From positions 434,001 to 498,000 of the forward strand of contig NZ_JBHUDG010000003.1 in the NCBI RefSeq assembly GCF_042678145.1: 64,000 nucleotides of DNA, read 5' to 3'. The position numbers were made by a program, and so were the translations under genes. Every line of letters begins with the position of its first letter. Position 1 is the stretch's first letter. The notes under the pieces were generated by a model. The model saw only the letters and a program-made list of their open reading frames with translations. It did no database searches and was not told the DNA's origin. Below are positions 51,556-60,727 of the stretch, piece by piece. The stretch is from Pseudopedobacter beijingensis. GTDB lineage: Bacteria > Bacteroidota > Bacteroidia > Sphingobacteriales > Sphingobacteriaceae.

Positions 51556-52818
51556 TTAATTTGCTAACCAAGATCCCGGATTTTGAGTTTCCATCCCTTT
51601 CCACAACTCAAAATGAATTTCGGACACACCATCTTCGTCCGACCCTACAGTACCTATTGTTTGTTTGGTTGATACTTTTTGTCCGCTGGAAACACTAATG
51701 GTTTTTAAGTTTTGATATATGGTAAAAAACTCCCCGTGTCTTATCATCACTACGTTTTTACCCGCTATTTCTACTATCCTGCTTACTGTACCTTCAAACA
51801 CCGCTCTTGCCGGAGCATTCGCATTGGTTCTAATGGTCCATCCGTTACTTTCTTTTGTTATATTTCCTATTTTTTGTGTTCCGTAAGATTCTGTAATCAC
51901 ACCATTGGTTACCGGCCAGGGTAGTTTTCCTCTGTTGCTTACAAAACTTGCTGAAAGCTTTGCTGCTTCTGGTGTTGCTGCCAACACCGAAGAAGATTTA
52001 CTGGTTGATGGTGCAGGTGCTTCCTTTCCTTCTGCTCTGGCTTTAGCTGCCGCAGCTCTGGCCTCTTCCTCTGCTTTCTTTTTAGCTAGTGCAATCTCTC
52101 TTTCAATCGCTGCTCTAATAGCCCTGTCTAACTGTGCTGCATCACGTTGTTTTTGAGACAGATCCTGTCTAAGTTTTTTCTCCTGTGAGGTTAATTGCTT
52201 AATGACGTTCGATTGACTTGTTTCTGCCTTTCCAAGAGTGTTTTTTTCCTTTTGCTGATCTGACAGCAAATTGTCTTTTTCCTTCTTGTTTTTGTTCAAC
52301 AAGGCTACTTTACCTTTTAATTTTGTCTGTGTATCTTCTATATATTGGGCTTGTTTAACCCTATACTCGCTAAACTGCTGTAAATACTTTAACCTTTTAT
52401 AGGCCTGATTAAAATCTTTTGCGGCAAACACATACATCAACTTACTGTATGCTCCCTGATTTTTTTGCGCAAAACGGATCATAGCGGCGTAATCACTTTT
52501 TAGCTGGGTAAGCTGGGCCTGCAACGATCTGATATTATTCATATTCTCATTAATTTCACCATCTAACAGGCGCATTTCTGAGTTTATGGTTTTAATTTTT
52601 TCTTCTCTTAATCTTATTTGAGCCTTTAAAGCATTTAATTCTTTTAGAGTAACTTTTTTATCTGAGGAAGTTTTTTTCAAGCTACTGTTAATCATCTCAA
52701 TATCTTTATTGAGCTGTGCTTTTCTTCTCTCTAACTCTGCCCGGGTTTGTCCATAAGATAAACTGCCAACGCTTAAAAATGTAATTATTGCTAATAGTGC
52801 TATTCTTAAAAGCTTCAT
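51556..52818 (-). CDS. EnvC-like coiled-coil protein with degenerate M23/LytM domain
   Basis: A 420-residue protein with signal peptide (IALLAIITFLSVGSLSYGQ), long coiled coils (about 25-250) and a C-terminal LytM domain (about 300-420). Zinc ligands are mostly lost: the H-x-G-x-D region reads ESNGWTIRT, the Y-G-H-L region reads IYQNLKT, and only HFELW of the HxH motif keeps one His. So it is probably an amidase activator like EnvC rather than an active endopeptidase. Role in cell separation is inference. Confidence 0.85.
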   Translation of the reverse strand: MKLLRIALLAIITFLSVGSLSYGQTRAELERRKAQLNKDIEMINSSLKKTSSDKKVTLKELNALKAQIRLREEKIKTINSEMRLLDGEINENMNNIRSLQAQLTQLKSDYAAMIRFAQKNQGAYSKLMYVFAAKDFNQAYKRLKYLQQFSEYRVKQAQYIEDTQTKLKGKVALLNKNKKEKDNLLSDQQKEKNTLGKAETSQSNVIKQLTSQEKKLRQDLSQKQRDAAQLDRAIRAAIEREIALAKKKAEEEARAAAAKARAEGKEAPAPSTSKSSSVLAATPEAAKLSASFVSNRGKLPWPVTNGVITESYGTQKIGNITKESNGWTIRTNANAPARAVFEGTVSRIVEIAGKNVVMIRHGEFFTIYQNLKTISVSSGQKVSTKQTIGTVGSDEDGVSEIHFELWKGMETQNPGSWLAN

Positions 52819-52840
52819 CCTTACAAAGGTATCTAATTTT

Positions 52841-53614
52841 TTATTCTATTACCGTAAATCTTTTAGGTACTGAGAACGGAAAACTTAATTCGGTATCGAA
52901 CACAACATCCCTGATTTCCATATTCATCCGTACGTTTTTATCGTCAAATTTAGAATTCAGATTTATTTTCAGGGGAATGCGTTTATTTGTTATATCTACA
53001 AAACTACTATAATCTATATCTAAATTTTGCGTTGCTGTAGTATTTTTAACGCTTAATTTCTGAGGTTTTAAAAGAAGAGAGAACAGCCCTGTAAAGTCTA
53101 AATCGTTAGCCTTTCCTTCCAGAACAAACAATTCTCCTGATTTTTTAAGCTGTAAGTCATCTATCAACATAAAACGAGGTGTGTTTCCTACTAAAAAAGC
53201 TTCTAGTGCCTTATAATCTATCAGATTACTTGTATAATTCTGTATATATGAAAATGGTTGCTGTAAATATTCACTGGTTAACCTGTTCAATAATTTCAAA
53301 CTATCTGGTGTAATCATCAAGCGAGCAGCTTCTAAGCCTCCTAAATAAGTAACCGAAATCCAGATTACTTCTCCTTGTTTATTTCTAAGGTTAAGATTTA
53401 CATCATAGCTTTTCTCATCCATCACCATGTTTGTCTTAGCTTTATAATTCAGGGTATTATATTGCGTTTCTTTGGATATAATATCGGCTACAGTAATGAC
53501 GGTTTCTTTGTGCACTTCCTGTTTTGCCTCTTGGTATGTTTTTTTCACGGCACATGAAGACAGTAGAACCACCACCAGTAAAAAAAGGTATCTATTCAGA
53601 ATACTTTCTTTCAT
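52841..53614 (-). CDS. DUF4292 lipoprotein
   Basis: From ATG 53614 (MKESILNRYLFLLVVV) the protein has 257 residues; an upstream ATG in frame lies inside the TPR gene. The lipobox is LLSSCAVK. DUF4292-like segments: KAKTNMVMDEKSYDVNLNLR, VTYLGGLEAARLMITPDS and DFTGLFSLLLKP. Related to LolA/LolB-like folds by length and layout, but the function is unknown. It overlaps the TPR gene by 23 bases, so translation is likely coupled. Confidence 0.8.
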   Translation of the reverse strand: MKESILNRYLFLLVVVLLSSCAVKKTYQEAKQEVHKETVITVADIISKETQYNTLNYKAKTNMVMDEKSYDVNLNLRNKQGEVIWISVTYLGGLEAARLMITPDSLKLLNRLTSEYLQQPFSYIQNYTSNLIDYKALEAFLVGNTPRFMLIDDLQLKKSGELFVLEGKANDLDFTGLFSLLLKPQKLSVKNTTATQNLDIDYSSFVDITNKRIPLKINLNSKFDDKNVRMNMEIRDVVFDTELSFPFSVPKRFTVIE

Positions 53615-55340
53615 TGATCTTTCTGTTAAGTATTGTACTGTCTTCTCCAAGTTCTTTTGCTTTTTTCCAGTTTTCTAAAGCTTGTTCTTTATCATTGAGA
53701 TGATAAAGTATATCTCCATAGTGTTCTAATAATACCGCATTATTTCTATCGCTTACTTTTAATGCTTTTTCTATCCACTCTTTTGCCTCGCTATATTTCT
53801 TATGTTTAAATAAAACCCAGGCATAAGTATCCAGAAAGGATGCGTTGTTTGGACTTAGCTGATTTGATTTCAATGACATCTTCTCGGCTTTATCCAGGTT
53901 CTCATTTCTTAACGATAAATAATAAGCATAATTGTTTAATGCATAAACATTATTTGCATCTAGCTCCAAGGCTTTCTCATAGGCGTTTGCAGATTCTTTA
54001 TATTTCTTCAGATTCTCATAAGCGTCTCCTAAGCTACTATATACTTGTATCTTGAGTACTTTATCTAAATCGTAATTAAGCGCATTATTTAGATATTTAA
54101 CGGCCTTTTCGCTTTGTTTCGATTGATTTAATGCTATTGCTGTAAATACATATAAAGTGCCACTGTTTGGGAAATAAATCAAAGCTTCTTCTCCCGTCTT
54201 GATTACCCCTTCCAAATCGTTCAGATTAAGCTTTATTCTTATCAGCTGATCCCAAACGGCATAAATATTTTTATTTAAAGCAACGGATTTTTCGTAAGCG
54301 TCTTTTGCTTTTTCGTACTCACCTTTCTGGAAAACCACATCGCCGTATATAGCAAACGCTTTGGCATCATCCGGATACTCTTCTGTAAGTATATAAGCCA
54401 ACGTTTCTGCATACCGTACGGCTTTAAGATCTGGAAACAGAGCAAAATAGGAAATCACAATCTTTATCTTCTGATCCAGATTAATATCTGGTGAACGGAA
54501 TGCTTGTGTAAGTTCTAAAAAAGCTTCTTCTGTTTTTTTATCTGCATTATAAATATCTGAAAGTGCCAGATTCACATAGCCATTGCCGGGTTCCAGCTCT
54601 TTTACTTTTTTATAAGCCTCCAGCGCTTTCTCCTTTTCTTTTTTATTGAAATATAAATCGCCCAGATAAATGTAATACCTATAATTTCCCGGTTCTTTTT
54701 GTATCAGTTTTTTCAGCTCTGCTTCTGCTGTTTTAAAATCACCCAGACTGCGATAGATACGTTGCTTGCCTTCTATGGTTTCTGTGCTCACTCCCTCTTT
54801 AGCTTCTAAATCGTTATACACCTTCAGTGCATCCTGACTTCTTCCTAAAAGATTTAAAGTATTGGCTTTTTCCAGAATATATTCGGTTCTATCCGGCGAA
54901 ATACTAATAAGCTCATCTAACGCATAATTCAACAGCTTATAGTCTTTAATATCTTCATAAATACTGGCAGAAAGTATCCAATACCATTCATTAGCAGAGT
55001 TTACAGCTACCGCTTTTTCTATATTCTCTTTAGCTAAAAGAAGGTCTTTATTTGCAAAATAAATCTGAGCCAGTTCATAGTAGGCTTCATGATTTTGGGG
55101 ATCTATCTGCACAACACTATTGAAGCTTTTAATGGCTTCTTTGGTGTTTTGGGAGATTTTTTGTTTCAATCCTTCAAAATAAATATCTTTTACCTTCAAG
55201 CTATCGCTGGCAGAAAGTGGCTTACCGGTGACTATAACCAGTTCCTGCGTTTTACTTCCCTGTGGTTGGGCGTATAACGATAAGGATAGCATTACAGCAC
55301 TAAAAAAAAGACTACTTGCTTGAACTAAAAACCTCAACAT
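53592..55340 (-). CDS. TPR-repeat protein, secreted
   Basis: ATG 55340 (MLRFLVQASSLFFSAVML) is preferred over the TTG two codons before. After the signal peptide come about 14 tetratricopeptide repeats to the end, for example HEAYYELAQIYFANKDLLLA and AVWDQLIRIKLNLNDLEG. It probably is a periplasmic scaffold for the DUF4292 and EnvC-like proteins encoded after it; that is inference from operon position. Length 582 residues. Confidence 0.85.
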   Translation of the reverse strand: MLRFLVQASSLFFSAVMLSLSLYAQPQGSKTQELVIVTGKPLSASDSLKVKDIYFEGLKQKISQNTKEAIKSFNSVVQIDPQNHEAYYELAQIYFANKDLLLAKENIEKAVAVNSANEWYWILSASIYEDIKDYKLLNYALDELISISPDRTEYILEKANTLNLLGRSQDALKVYNDLEAKEGVSTETIEGKQRIYRSLGDFKTAEAELKKLIQKEPGNYRYYIYLGDLYFNKKEKEKALEAYKKVKELEPGNGYVNLALSDIYNADKKTEEAFLELTQAFRSPDINLDQKIKIVISYFALFPDLKAVRYAETLAYILTEEYPDDAKAFAIYGDVVFQKGEYEKAKDAYEKSVALNKNIYAVWDQLIRIKLNLNDLEGVIKTGEEALIYFPNSGTLYVFTAIALNQSKQSEKAVKYLNNALNYDLDKVLKIQVYSSLGDAYENLKKYKESANAYEKALELDANNVYALNNYAYYLSLRNENLDKAEKMSLKSNQLSPNNASFLDTYAWVLFKHKKYSEAKEWIEKALKVSDRNNAVLLEHYGDILYHLNDKEQALENWKKAKELGEDSTILNRKINERKYSE

Positions 55341-55360
55341 TTTCAATATTAATACATGCT

Positions 55361-55795
55361 TTATTTTACTCCGGTATGGCCATAACCGCCGGCTCCTCTA
55401 ACAGTTTCGTTTAACTCCTGTGCCTCATCCCATTCTACTGTTTCATGTTTGGCCACAACCATTTGCGCAATACGATCTGAGGGCTGTACTTTAAATTCTT
55501 CTGTAGATAAATTGACCAGGAGAACTTTTAGCTCTCCTCTATAATCTGCATCTATAGTTCCCGGCGAGTTTAACACCGTAATTCCAAATTTATATGCTAA
55601 TCCGCTTCTGGGTCTTATTTGAGCCTCATATCCATCAGGAAGCTCTATAAACAAGCCTGTTGGAATCAACCTTCGTTCCATGGGTTTTAAAACAATGGCT
55701 TCTGTAATATCTGCTCTCAAATCCATTCCTGCAGAACTTGTTGTTTCATAACCCGGCAGGGCATTCCCTGACTTATTAATAACTCTTACCTCCAT
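55361..55795 (-). CDS. dut: dUTP diphosphatase
   Basis: A 144-residue trimeric dUTPase with SAGMDLRAD (motif 1), RPRSGLAYKFG (2), GTIDADYRGELKVLLVNL (3), DRIAQMVVA (4) and the C-terminal RGAGGYGHTG (5). It hydrolyses dUTP to dUMP and PPi, keeping uracil out of DNA. It starts two bases after the flippase stop. Confidence 0.95.
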   Translation of the reverse strand: MEVRVINKSGNALPGYETTSSAGMDLRADITEAIVLKPMERRLIPTGLFIELPDGYEAQIRPRSGLAYKFGITVLNSPGTIDADYRGELKVLLVNLSTEEFKVQPSDRIAQMVVAKHETVEWDEAQELNETVRGAGGYGHTGVK

Positions 55796-55797
55796 CC

Positions 55798-57282
55798 TTA
55801 TACTCGCTTACTAAATACTTTTTTGAGATTATCTTTTTCAAGATAAAAAATAAATATTGCGAAAAGTACGAATAATAGATTTCCCCAGACAATATTTCTA
55901 TCTAATAAGACAAAAGAAATATAAACCGTTGCTGTTGCCAGCAGAATATACAATAAGTCCCGTTTCACACGGTAGGGTATAGGATAATGTTTTTGTCCCC
56001 AAATGTAAGACAGCACCATCATGGTAGCGTAAGCTGAAAGGGAAATCCATGCAGATGCCATATACCCATAGACCGGAATAAAGACAACATTAAGAACCAC
56101 TGTTAATATGGCTCCAACACCTGAAATATACAATCCGTACCTGGTTTGATCTGAAAGCTTATACCAGATAGACAGATTCATATAAATACCCAGACTTAAA
56201 TAGCCCAAAAGAAGTATAGGTACTACATTTAAGCCTTCCCAGAAGGATTTGCCAATAAAATACTTAAGCAAATCTATATTAACTATTAAACCTACATAAA
56301 TTAGAGCAAGAGCCACCACAAAATAGCTCATGATAACAGCATAGGTTTCCTTTGCATTTTTATCTTTTGCTGAACTGAAAAAAAACGGTTCTGCTCCCAA
56401 CCTAAAAGCCTGTACAAATATGTTCATAAAAATTGCCAACTTTGAACAGGCACCATAAATACCCACTTGCTTATCGCTGATATCTGAGGGCAGCAACTTC
56501 TCCAAAAAAATCTTATCGCTGTTTTCGTTAATGATAAACGACAAATTTGCCACTAACACCGGCCAGCTGTATTGGAACATTTCTAACAACAAGTCTTTAT
56601 CCAGACGAAATTTCAGTTTTAACAACTCGGGTGTCAACAGTAAAAAAGTAAGTATACTGGCTATCAGGTTTGAGATAAATACATAACCAATCCACTCTTG
56701 CTGATACCATGAAGCAAACCAGCTCCCTAACGGCAATTGATTTTTTATGATGAATGATATGCCAAAGAGAAAAAACAGGTTAAGCCCAATAAAGCTGAGT
56801 ATATTTATCAGTTTAATAAGTGCATACCTGTAAGGCCTGCCCTCTGCTCTTATACGCGCAAACGGAATAACACTTAGTGCATCAAAAGACAAGATTAACG
56901 CAAAGTAACTGATATACTTTTCGTAATCAGATAAAGAAGTTTCTTTTCCTTCTTGCATCCAGGCAGCAATTGGCTTGAGAAAAACGAAGGTACTAATCAA
57001 GAAAAGTGCCGTCAAAAAAGCTATTACAAAGAAAGTGTTACTGTAAACTTTTTCTTTGTCTTCTTTTTTATTGATATACCTAAAAAAAGTAGTTTCCATA
57101 CCAAAAGCCATAATGGCATTTAGTACCGAAGCCCAGGCATACATCGTGGTAAACACACCGTACGACCGCGGGCCATAAACTGTTGTATATATTGGGGTTA
57201 AAAAGAAATTAAGTATTCGGGATGCTATTGTACTTACACCGTAGATAGCTGTTTGACTGGCAAATTTCTTTATTGATGACAA
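55798..57282 (-). CDS. polysaccharide flippase, MOP/Wzx-type
   Basis: A 494-residue protein with about 12-14 membrane helices, beginning KKFASQTAIYGVSTIASRIL and containing YGVFTTMYAWASVLNAIMAF and RAEGRPYRYALIKLI. This is the oligosaccharide flippase/polysaccharide biosynthesis family, which moves lipid-linked glycans across the inner membrane. No glycosyltransferases lie next to it. It follows acylphosphatase by three bases. Confidence 0.9.
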   Translation of the reverse strand: MSSIKKFASQTAIYGVSTIASRILNFFLTPIYTTVYGPRSYGVFTTMYAWASVLNAIMAFGMETTFFRYINKKEDKEKVYSNTFFVIAFLTALFLISTFVFLKPIAAWMQEGKETSLSDYEKYISYFALILSFDALSVIPFARIRAEGRPYRYALIKLINILSFIGLNLFFLFGISFIIKNQLPLGSWFASWYQQEWIGYVFISNLIASILTFLLLTPELLKLKFRLDKDLLLEMFQYSWPVLVANLSFIINENSDKIFLEKLLPSDISDKQVGIYGACSKLAIFMNIFVQAFRLGAEPFFFSSAKDKNAKETYAVIMSYFVVALALIYVGLIVNIDLLKYFIGKSFWEGLNVVPILLLGYLSLGIYMNLSIWYKLSDQTRYGLYISGVGAILTVVLNVVFIPVYGYMASAWISLSAYATMMVLSYIWGQKHYPIPYRVKRDLLYILLATATVYISFVLLDRNIVWGNLLFVLFAIFIFYLEKDNLKKVFSKRV

Positions 57283-57285
57283 TTG

Positions 57286-57558
57286 TTATTTCTTTAGGAC
57301 AGCAAAATTAAGATAATTCTTGATTTGGGTTTCTCTGACATCTATATGATCTACTGACGCCTCATCGGAGCCTTCTTTACACCAATCGGTAAAAAAACCT
57401 AACATCAGATCGTCTCCCTCTGCCTCTATAAATACTGTTCCGTCTGTTTGATTTTTAACGGTCCCTTTAATGCCCATTTGGTCGGCAACGGCTTTAGTAG
57501 ACGCCCTAAATGATACTCCCTGTACTTTTCCTGAAACAATAATCTGTAAAGCTTTCAT
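57286..57558 (-). CDS. acyP: acylphosphatase
   Basis: A 90-residue protein. VSGKVQGVSFRASTKAVAD contains the catalytic Arg, and GIKGTVKNQTDGTVFIEAEG has the second active-site Asn. It hydrolyses acyl phosphates. First gene of the long minus-strand run. Confidence 0.95.
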   Translation of the reverse strand: MKALQIIVSGKVQGVSFRASTKAVADQMGIKGTVKNQTDGTVFIEAEGDDLMLGFFTDWCKEGSDEASVDHIDVRETQIKNYLNFAVLKK

Positions 57559-57620
57559 CTGTCAAACCCTAAATTTGATGATAAAAGTCAAACTTTATAT
57601 CGATATCGCCAAATCTAATA

Positions 57621-58793
57621 TTAAATCAGTTTTACCACCTCAGACTTTGGTGTTATATGACCATCTTTAAAATTGGTGATCAGGTTAAGCCCCGGTGTTT
57701 TACCTTTTTTGATACTTCCTAATTCTGAATCCCACCCAAAAAATTTAGCTCCATTGATAGTTGCCCATTCCAGCATCTCGTCAAAAGATATCCCTCTTCC
57801 ACTTTTTTGAACAAGTTTCATTTCATCCAGAATACTAAGGCTGTGATTAGACGCTAAACTATCTGTACCTAAGGTTGCCAAATACCCTGATTTTTCAAAA
57901 AATTTAAAATTAGGCATCGTATTTTCAATATAGAGATTTGCACCCGGACAAAAGCACCAGAAAATATCTACATTAAAACGCCTTAACATATAAACATCCT
58001 TTAGAGTGGTAAATGTATTATGTACCAACAATACATTCTGATCTTGCGGAAGTAATGGCACTATAGCCTGCAAAGTATTCTTAGACATAGCTACAAAGTA
58101 ATCCAGATTAATTCCTAAATCTTCGTAAAGTTGCACAAAAGCACCTGTTTTATAACGGTAAAATGCATTCTCATCCTCATTTTCCTGACTATGGAGACTG
58201 ATCAGGTTTTTCTCATTTTTACAGTATCTACGCAAATCTTTGACTAAAGCTTTTGATAGCGTATAAGATGCATGAAGAGTAATTGATGCTGAACCCGAAT
58301 GTTCGAATTTGCTTTTTAACGCATCTGCCTTTGTAATTAACTCCTGTGATTTAGCAGGGTCTAACCCTACCATTTCTACAAAAGTATGGTACCTGATGGG
58401 ACTTTTAGCTTTAATATCTGCCGAAATAACCGTATTTGAAATATCGCCGACTCCCACAATCCCATTCTTTTGCATTTGCTTATCGGCAGCAATCATTGCT
58501 TTTTCTATTTCGGCTTCTGCAACATTTCTGATAGCTATAACATTTTTTATAAAAGAGGGCAATCCTTCTTTTTCTTTTATTTTTCCTTTTAAATGAGATA
58601 GCTCCAAATGACAGTGCGAATTAATAAAGCCGGGAACAATAACCCCCTTATGATAAATAACATCTTTATTATTATCGCCTGAATAACTGGTTATAGACAA
58701 TATTTTCCCATCATCGTCGGTTACAACCAACCCATTTGGAATTGGCTCTTTATCCTCGACAGTGTAAACGTAATCTGCAGTAAACTTTTTCAT
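57621..58793 (-). CDS. amidohydrolase-family deaminase-like enzyme
   Basis: A 390-residue enzyme of the ATZ/TRZ or MtaD-like group. Metal ligands: GFINSHCHLELSHLKG (HxH), LHASYTLS (His), LISLHSQENEDE, and LGTDSLASNHSLSIL (Asp). The GxxxxPGFINSHCH beginning is characteristic. Possible substrates include methylthioadenosine or S-adenosylhomocysteine or a futalosine-type compound; I cannot choose. An rlmN gene is divergent from it. Confidence 0.85.
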   Translation of the reverse strand: MKKFTADYVYTVEDKEPIPNGLVVTDDDGKILSITSYSGDNNKDVIYHKGVIVPGFINSHCHLELSHLKGKIKEKEGLPSFIKNVIAIRNVAEAEIEKAMIAADKQMQKNGIVGVGDISNTVISADIKAKSPIRYHTFVEMVGLDPAKSQELITKADALKSKFEHSGSASITLHASYTLSKALVKDLRRYCKNEKNLISLHSQENEDENAFYRYKTGAFVQLYEDLGINLDYFVAMSKNTLQAIVPLLPQDQNVLLVHNTFTTLKDVYMLRRFNVDIFWCFCPGANLYIENTMPNFKFFEKSGYLATLGTDSLASNHSLSILDEMKLVQKSGRGISFDEMLEWATINGAKFFGWDSELGSIKKGKTPGLNLITNFKDGHITPKSEVVKLI

Positions 58794-58882
58794 CCGAAAG
58801 AATTAACTAAATCAATAACATCTCCTTAACACTCAAATAAAGATATTGTTTAGTTCATAGGGCAATTATAATACAAATTTTA

Positions 58883-58891
58883 TTATTTAAT
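58883..58891 (+). promoter_or_regulatory. -7 element TAATTTTG of rlmN
   Basis: Plus-strand TAATTTTG (a TAnnTTTG match) ends about eight bases before the rlmN ATG, leaving a very short leader. Confidence 0.45.
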
Positions 58892-58903
58892 TTTGCAGTC
58901 TAT

Positions 58904-59959
58904 ATGAACACTCCATCACAAAAAACTGATATTCGAAGCCTTTCGTTAGAAGATTTAAAAGACAAATTTATAAAACTAAATGAAAAATCTTTTAGAGCTA
59001 CTCAAGTATACGAATGGTTATGGAAAAAATCGGCTACCAGTTTTGACGAAATGACCAATCTTTCCAAAGATTTACGGGAAAAGCTGAAAGAAATTTTTGT
59101 CATCAATGCTGTAAAGGTTAGCAACTCTCAGTTTAGTGCTGATAAAACCATAAAAAACAGCTTCATACTTCACGATAGCCATCTTATTGAAGGAGTTTTA
59201 ATTCCTACTCCAGATAGGATGACCGCATGTGTGTCCTCTCAGGTTGGCTGTAGTTTAACCTGTAAGTTCTGCGCAACCGGTTATATGGGTAGAAAACGTA
59301 ATTTAAATGCCGATGAAATTTACGATCAGGTGGTGCTGATTGATAAACAGGCAAAGGAAAATTACGGCATCCCGCTTTCAAACATTGTGTATATGGGCAT
59401 GGGCGAACCGTTATTGAATTATGCCAATGTGCTCAAATCTATTGACAAAATAACTTCTGAAGATGGATTAAACATGGCATCAAAACGTATAACCGTTTCT
59501 ACTGCCGGAATAGCCAAAATGATTAAGAAACTAGGTGATGATAACGTGAAGTTTAATCTGGCTCTTTCTTTGCATGCCGCAAATGACGAAAAAAGGAATC
59601 AGATTATGCCCATAAACGAGCAAAACACACTAAGTGCATTGGCAGAAGCATTAAAGTATTTTTATGCAAAAACAAAAAGTCCAATCACGTTCGAATATAT
59701 CATCTTTAACAATTTTAATGACGAAATTGAAGATGCCAGAGAACTTGCCCGTTTTTGTAAGCATGTACCTTCCAAAGTAAATATTATTGAATATAACCCC
59801 ATCAGCTTTGCCGATTTTACCAATGCAGAGGAAGACAAAACAGAAGCTTTTGCAGAATATCTAAAAAAACAGGGAATAACCACTAACATAAGACGAAGCA
59901 GAGGAAAAGACATAGACGCCGCTTGCGGACAACTTGCTGTTAAAGAGGGTTCTAAATAA
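58904..59959 (+). CDS. rlmN: 23S rRNA/tRNA adenine-C2 methyltransferase RlmN
   Basis: A 351-residue radical SAM enzyme. The cluster motif C116-x3-C120-x2-C123 (GCSLTCKFCATG) and the downstream SSQ, MGMGEPLLN and ACGQL end match RlmN. It methylates A2503 of 23S rRNA and A37 of some tRNAs. comF follows 32 nt later on the same strand. Confidence 0.95.
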   Translation: MNTPSQKTDIRSLSLEDLKDKFIKLNEKSFRATQVYEWLWKKSATSFDEMTNLSKDLREKLKEIFVINAVKVSNSQFSADKTIKNSFILHDSHLIEGVLIPTPDRMTACVSSQVGCSLTCKFCATGYMGRKRNLNADEIYDQVVLIDKQAKENYGIPLSNIVYMGMGEPLLNYANVLKSIDKITSEDGLNMASKRITVSTAGIAKMIKKLGDDNVKFNLALSLHAANDEKRNQIMPINEQNTLSALAEALKYFYAKTKSPITFEYIIFNNFNDEIEDARELARFCKHVPSKVNIIEYNPISFADFTNAEEDKTEAFAEYLKKQGITTNIRRSRGKDIDAACGQLAVKEGSK

Positions 59960-59991
59960 TATTTTATACGTACATTTATTCTTTAAAAAGA

Positions 59992-60687
59992 ATGAATGTG
60001 CTAAAAAGGTATCTTGTTGACTTTTCTTCTTTATTTTTTCCTCGCTTGTGCAGCTCTTGCAGAACCGACTTAACTCCTCAAGAGCATTTTTTATGTATTT
60101 CCTGTTTGTATAATCTACCTGTTACTGACTTTCATTTACATGAAGGAAATACAATTGAGAAAATATTCTGGGGCAGGGTAAAAGTAAAAGCAGCCTCCGC
60201 CTTTTTATTTTTCAGACAAAAAGGTAAAGTACAGCACATGATGCACCAGCTTAAATATCATGGAAATGCTGAATTGGGAGTTTTTCTCGGAAAACTTTAT
60301 GGGCAAAGCCTGGTTTCTCAGGAAGCTTATAAAAATGCTGATTTATTAATTCCAGTACCGTTACATCCTCAAAAACACAAAAAAAGAGGTTACAATCAAA
60401 GCGAAAAAATAGCAGAAGGCTTATCATCTGTTCTAAATATTCCGGTTAACAATACCATCTTAAAACGTATTAAGCAAATTGGCAGTCAGGTAGGTAAAAG
60501 TAGAATTGACCGGGTAGAAAGTCTAAAAGAGTGTTTTCTGGCAGATTGCCCAGAAGGGAAAACAGATAAAGTTATTCTTATTGACGACACTATTACCACC
60601 GGAAGTACGCTAGAAGCTTGTGTTTTGGCATTAAACAACATTGGTATAGAAAATATATGCATTTTAAGTTTAGCCTATGCCGAGTAA
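59992..60687 (+). CDS. comF: ComF-family phosphoribosyltransferase
   Basis: A 231-residue protein. An N-terminal zinc-ribbon-like pattern (LCSSCRTDL, FLCISCLYN) and a PRTase core ending in VILIDDTITTGSTLEACV (PRPP-binding loop) match ComF/GntX. Related proteins are needed for DNA uptake in competent bacteria, but many are uncharacterised. Its end overlaps the beginning of the next ORF region. Confidence 0.9.
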   Translation: MNVLKRYLVDFSSLFFPRLCSSCRTDLTPQEHFLCISCLYNLPVTDFHLHEGNTIEKIFWGRVKVKAASAFLFFRQKGKVQHMMHQLKYHGNAELGVFLGKLYGQSLVSQEAYKNADLLIPVPLHPQKHKKRGYNQSEKIAEGLSSVLNIPVNNTILKRIKQIGSQVGKSRIDRVESLKECFLADCPEGKTDKVILIDDTITTGSTLEACVLALNNIGIENICILSLAYAE

Positions 60688-60727
60688 ATCTTTATTTTGT
60701 ACAACGGTAAATTATATTAAACATTTG

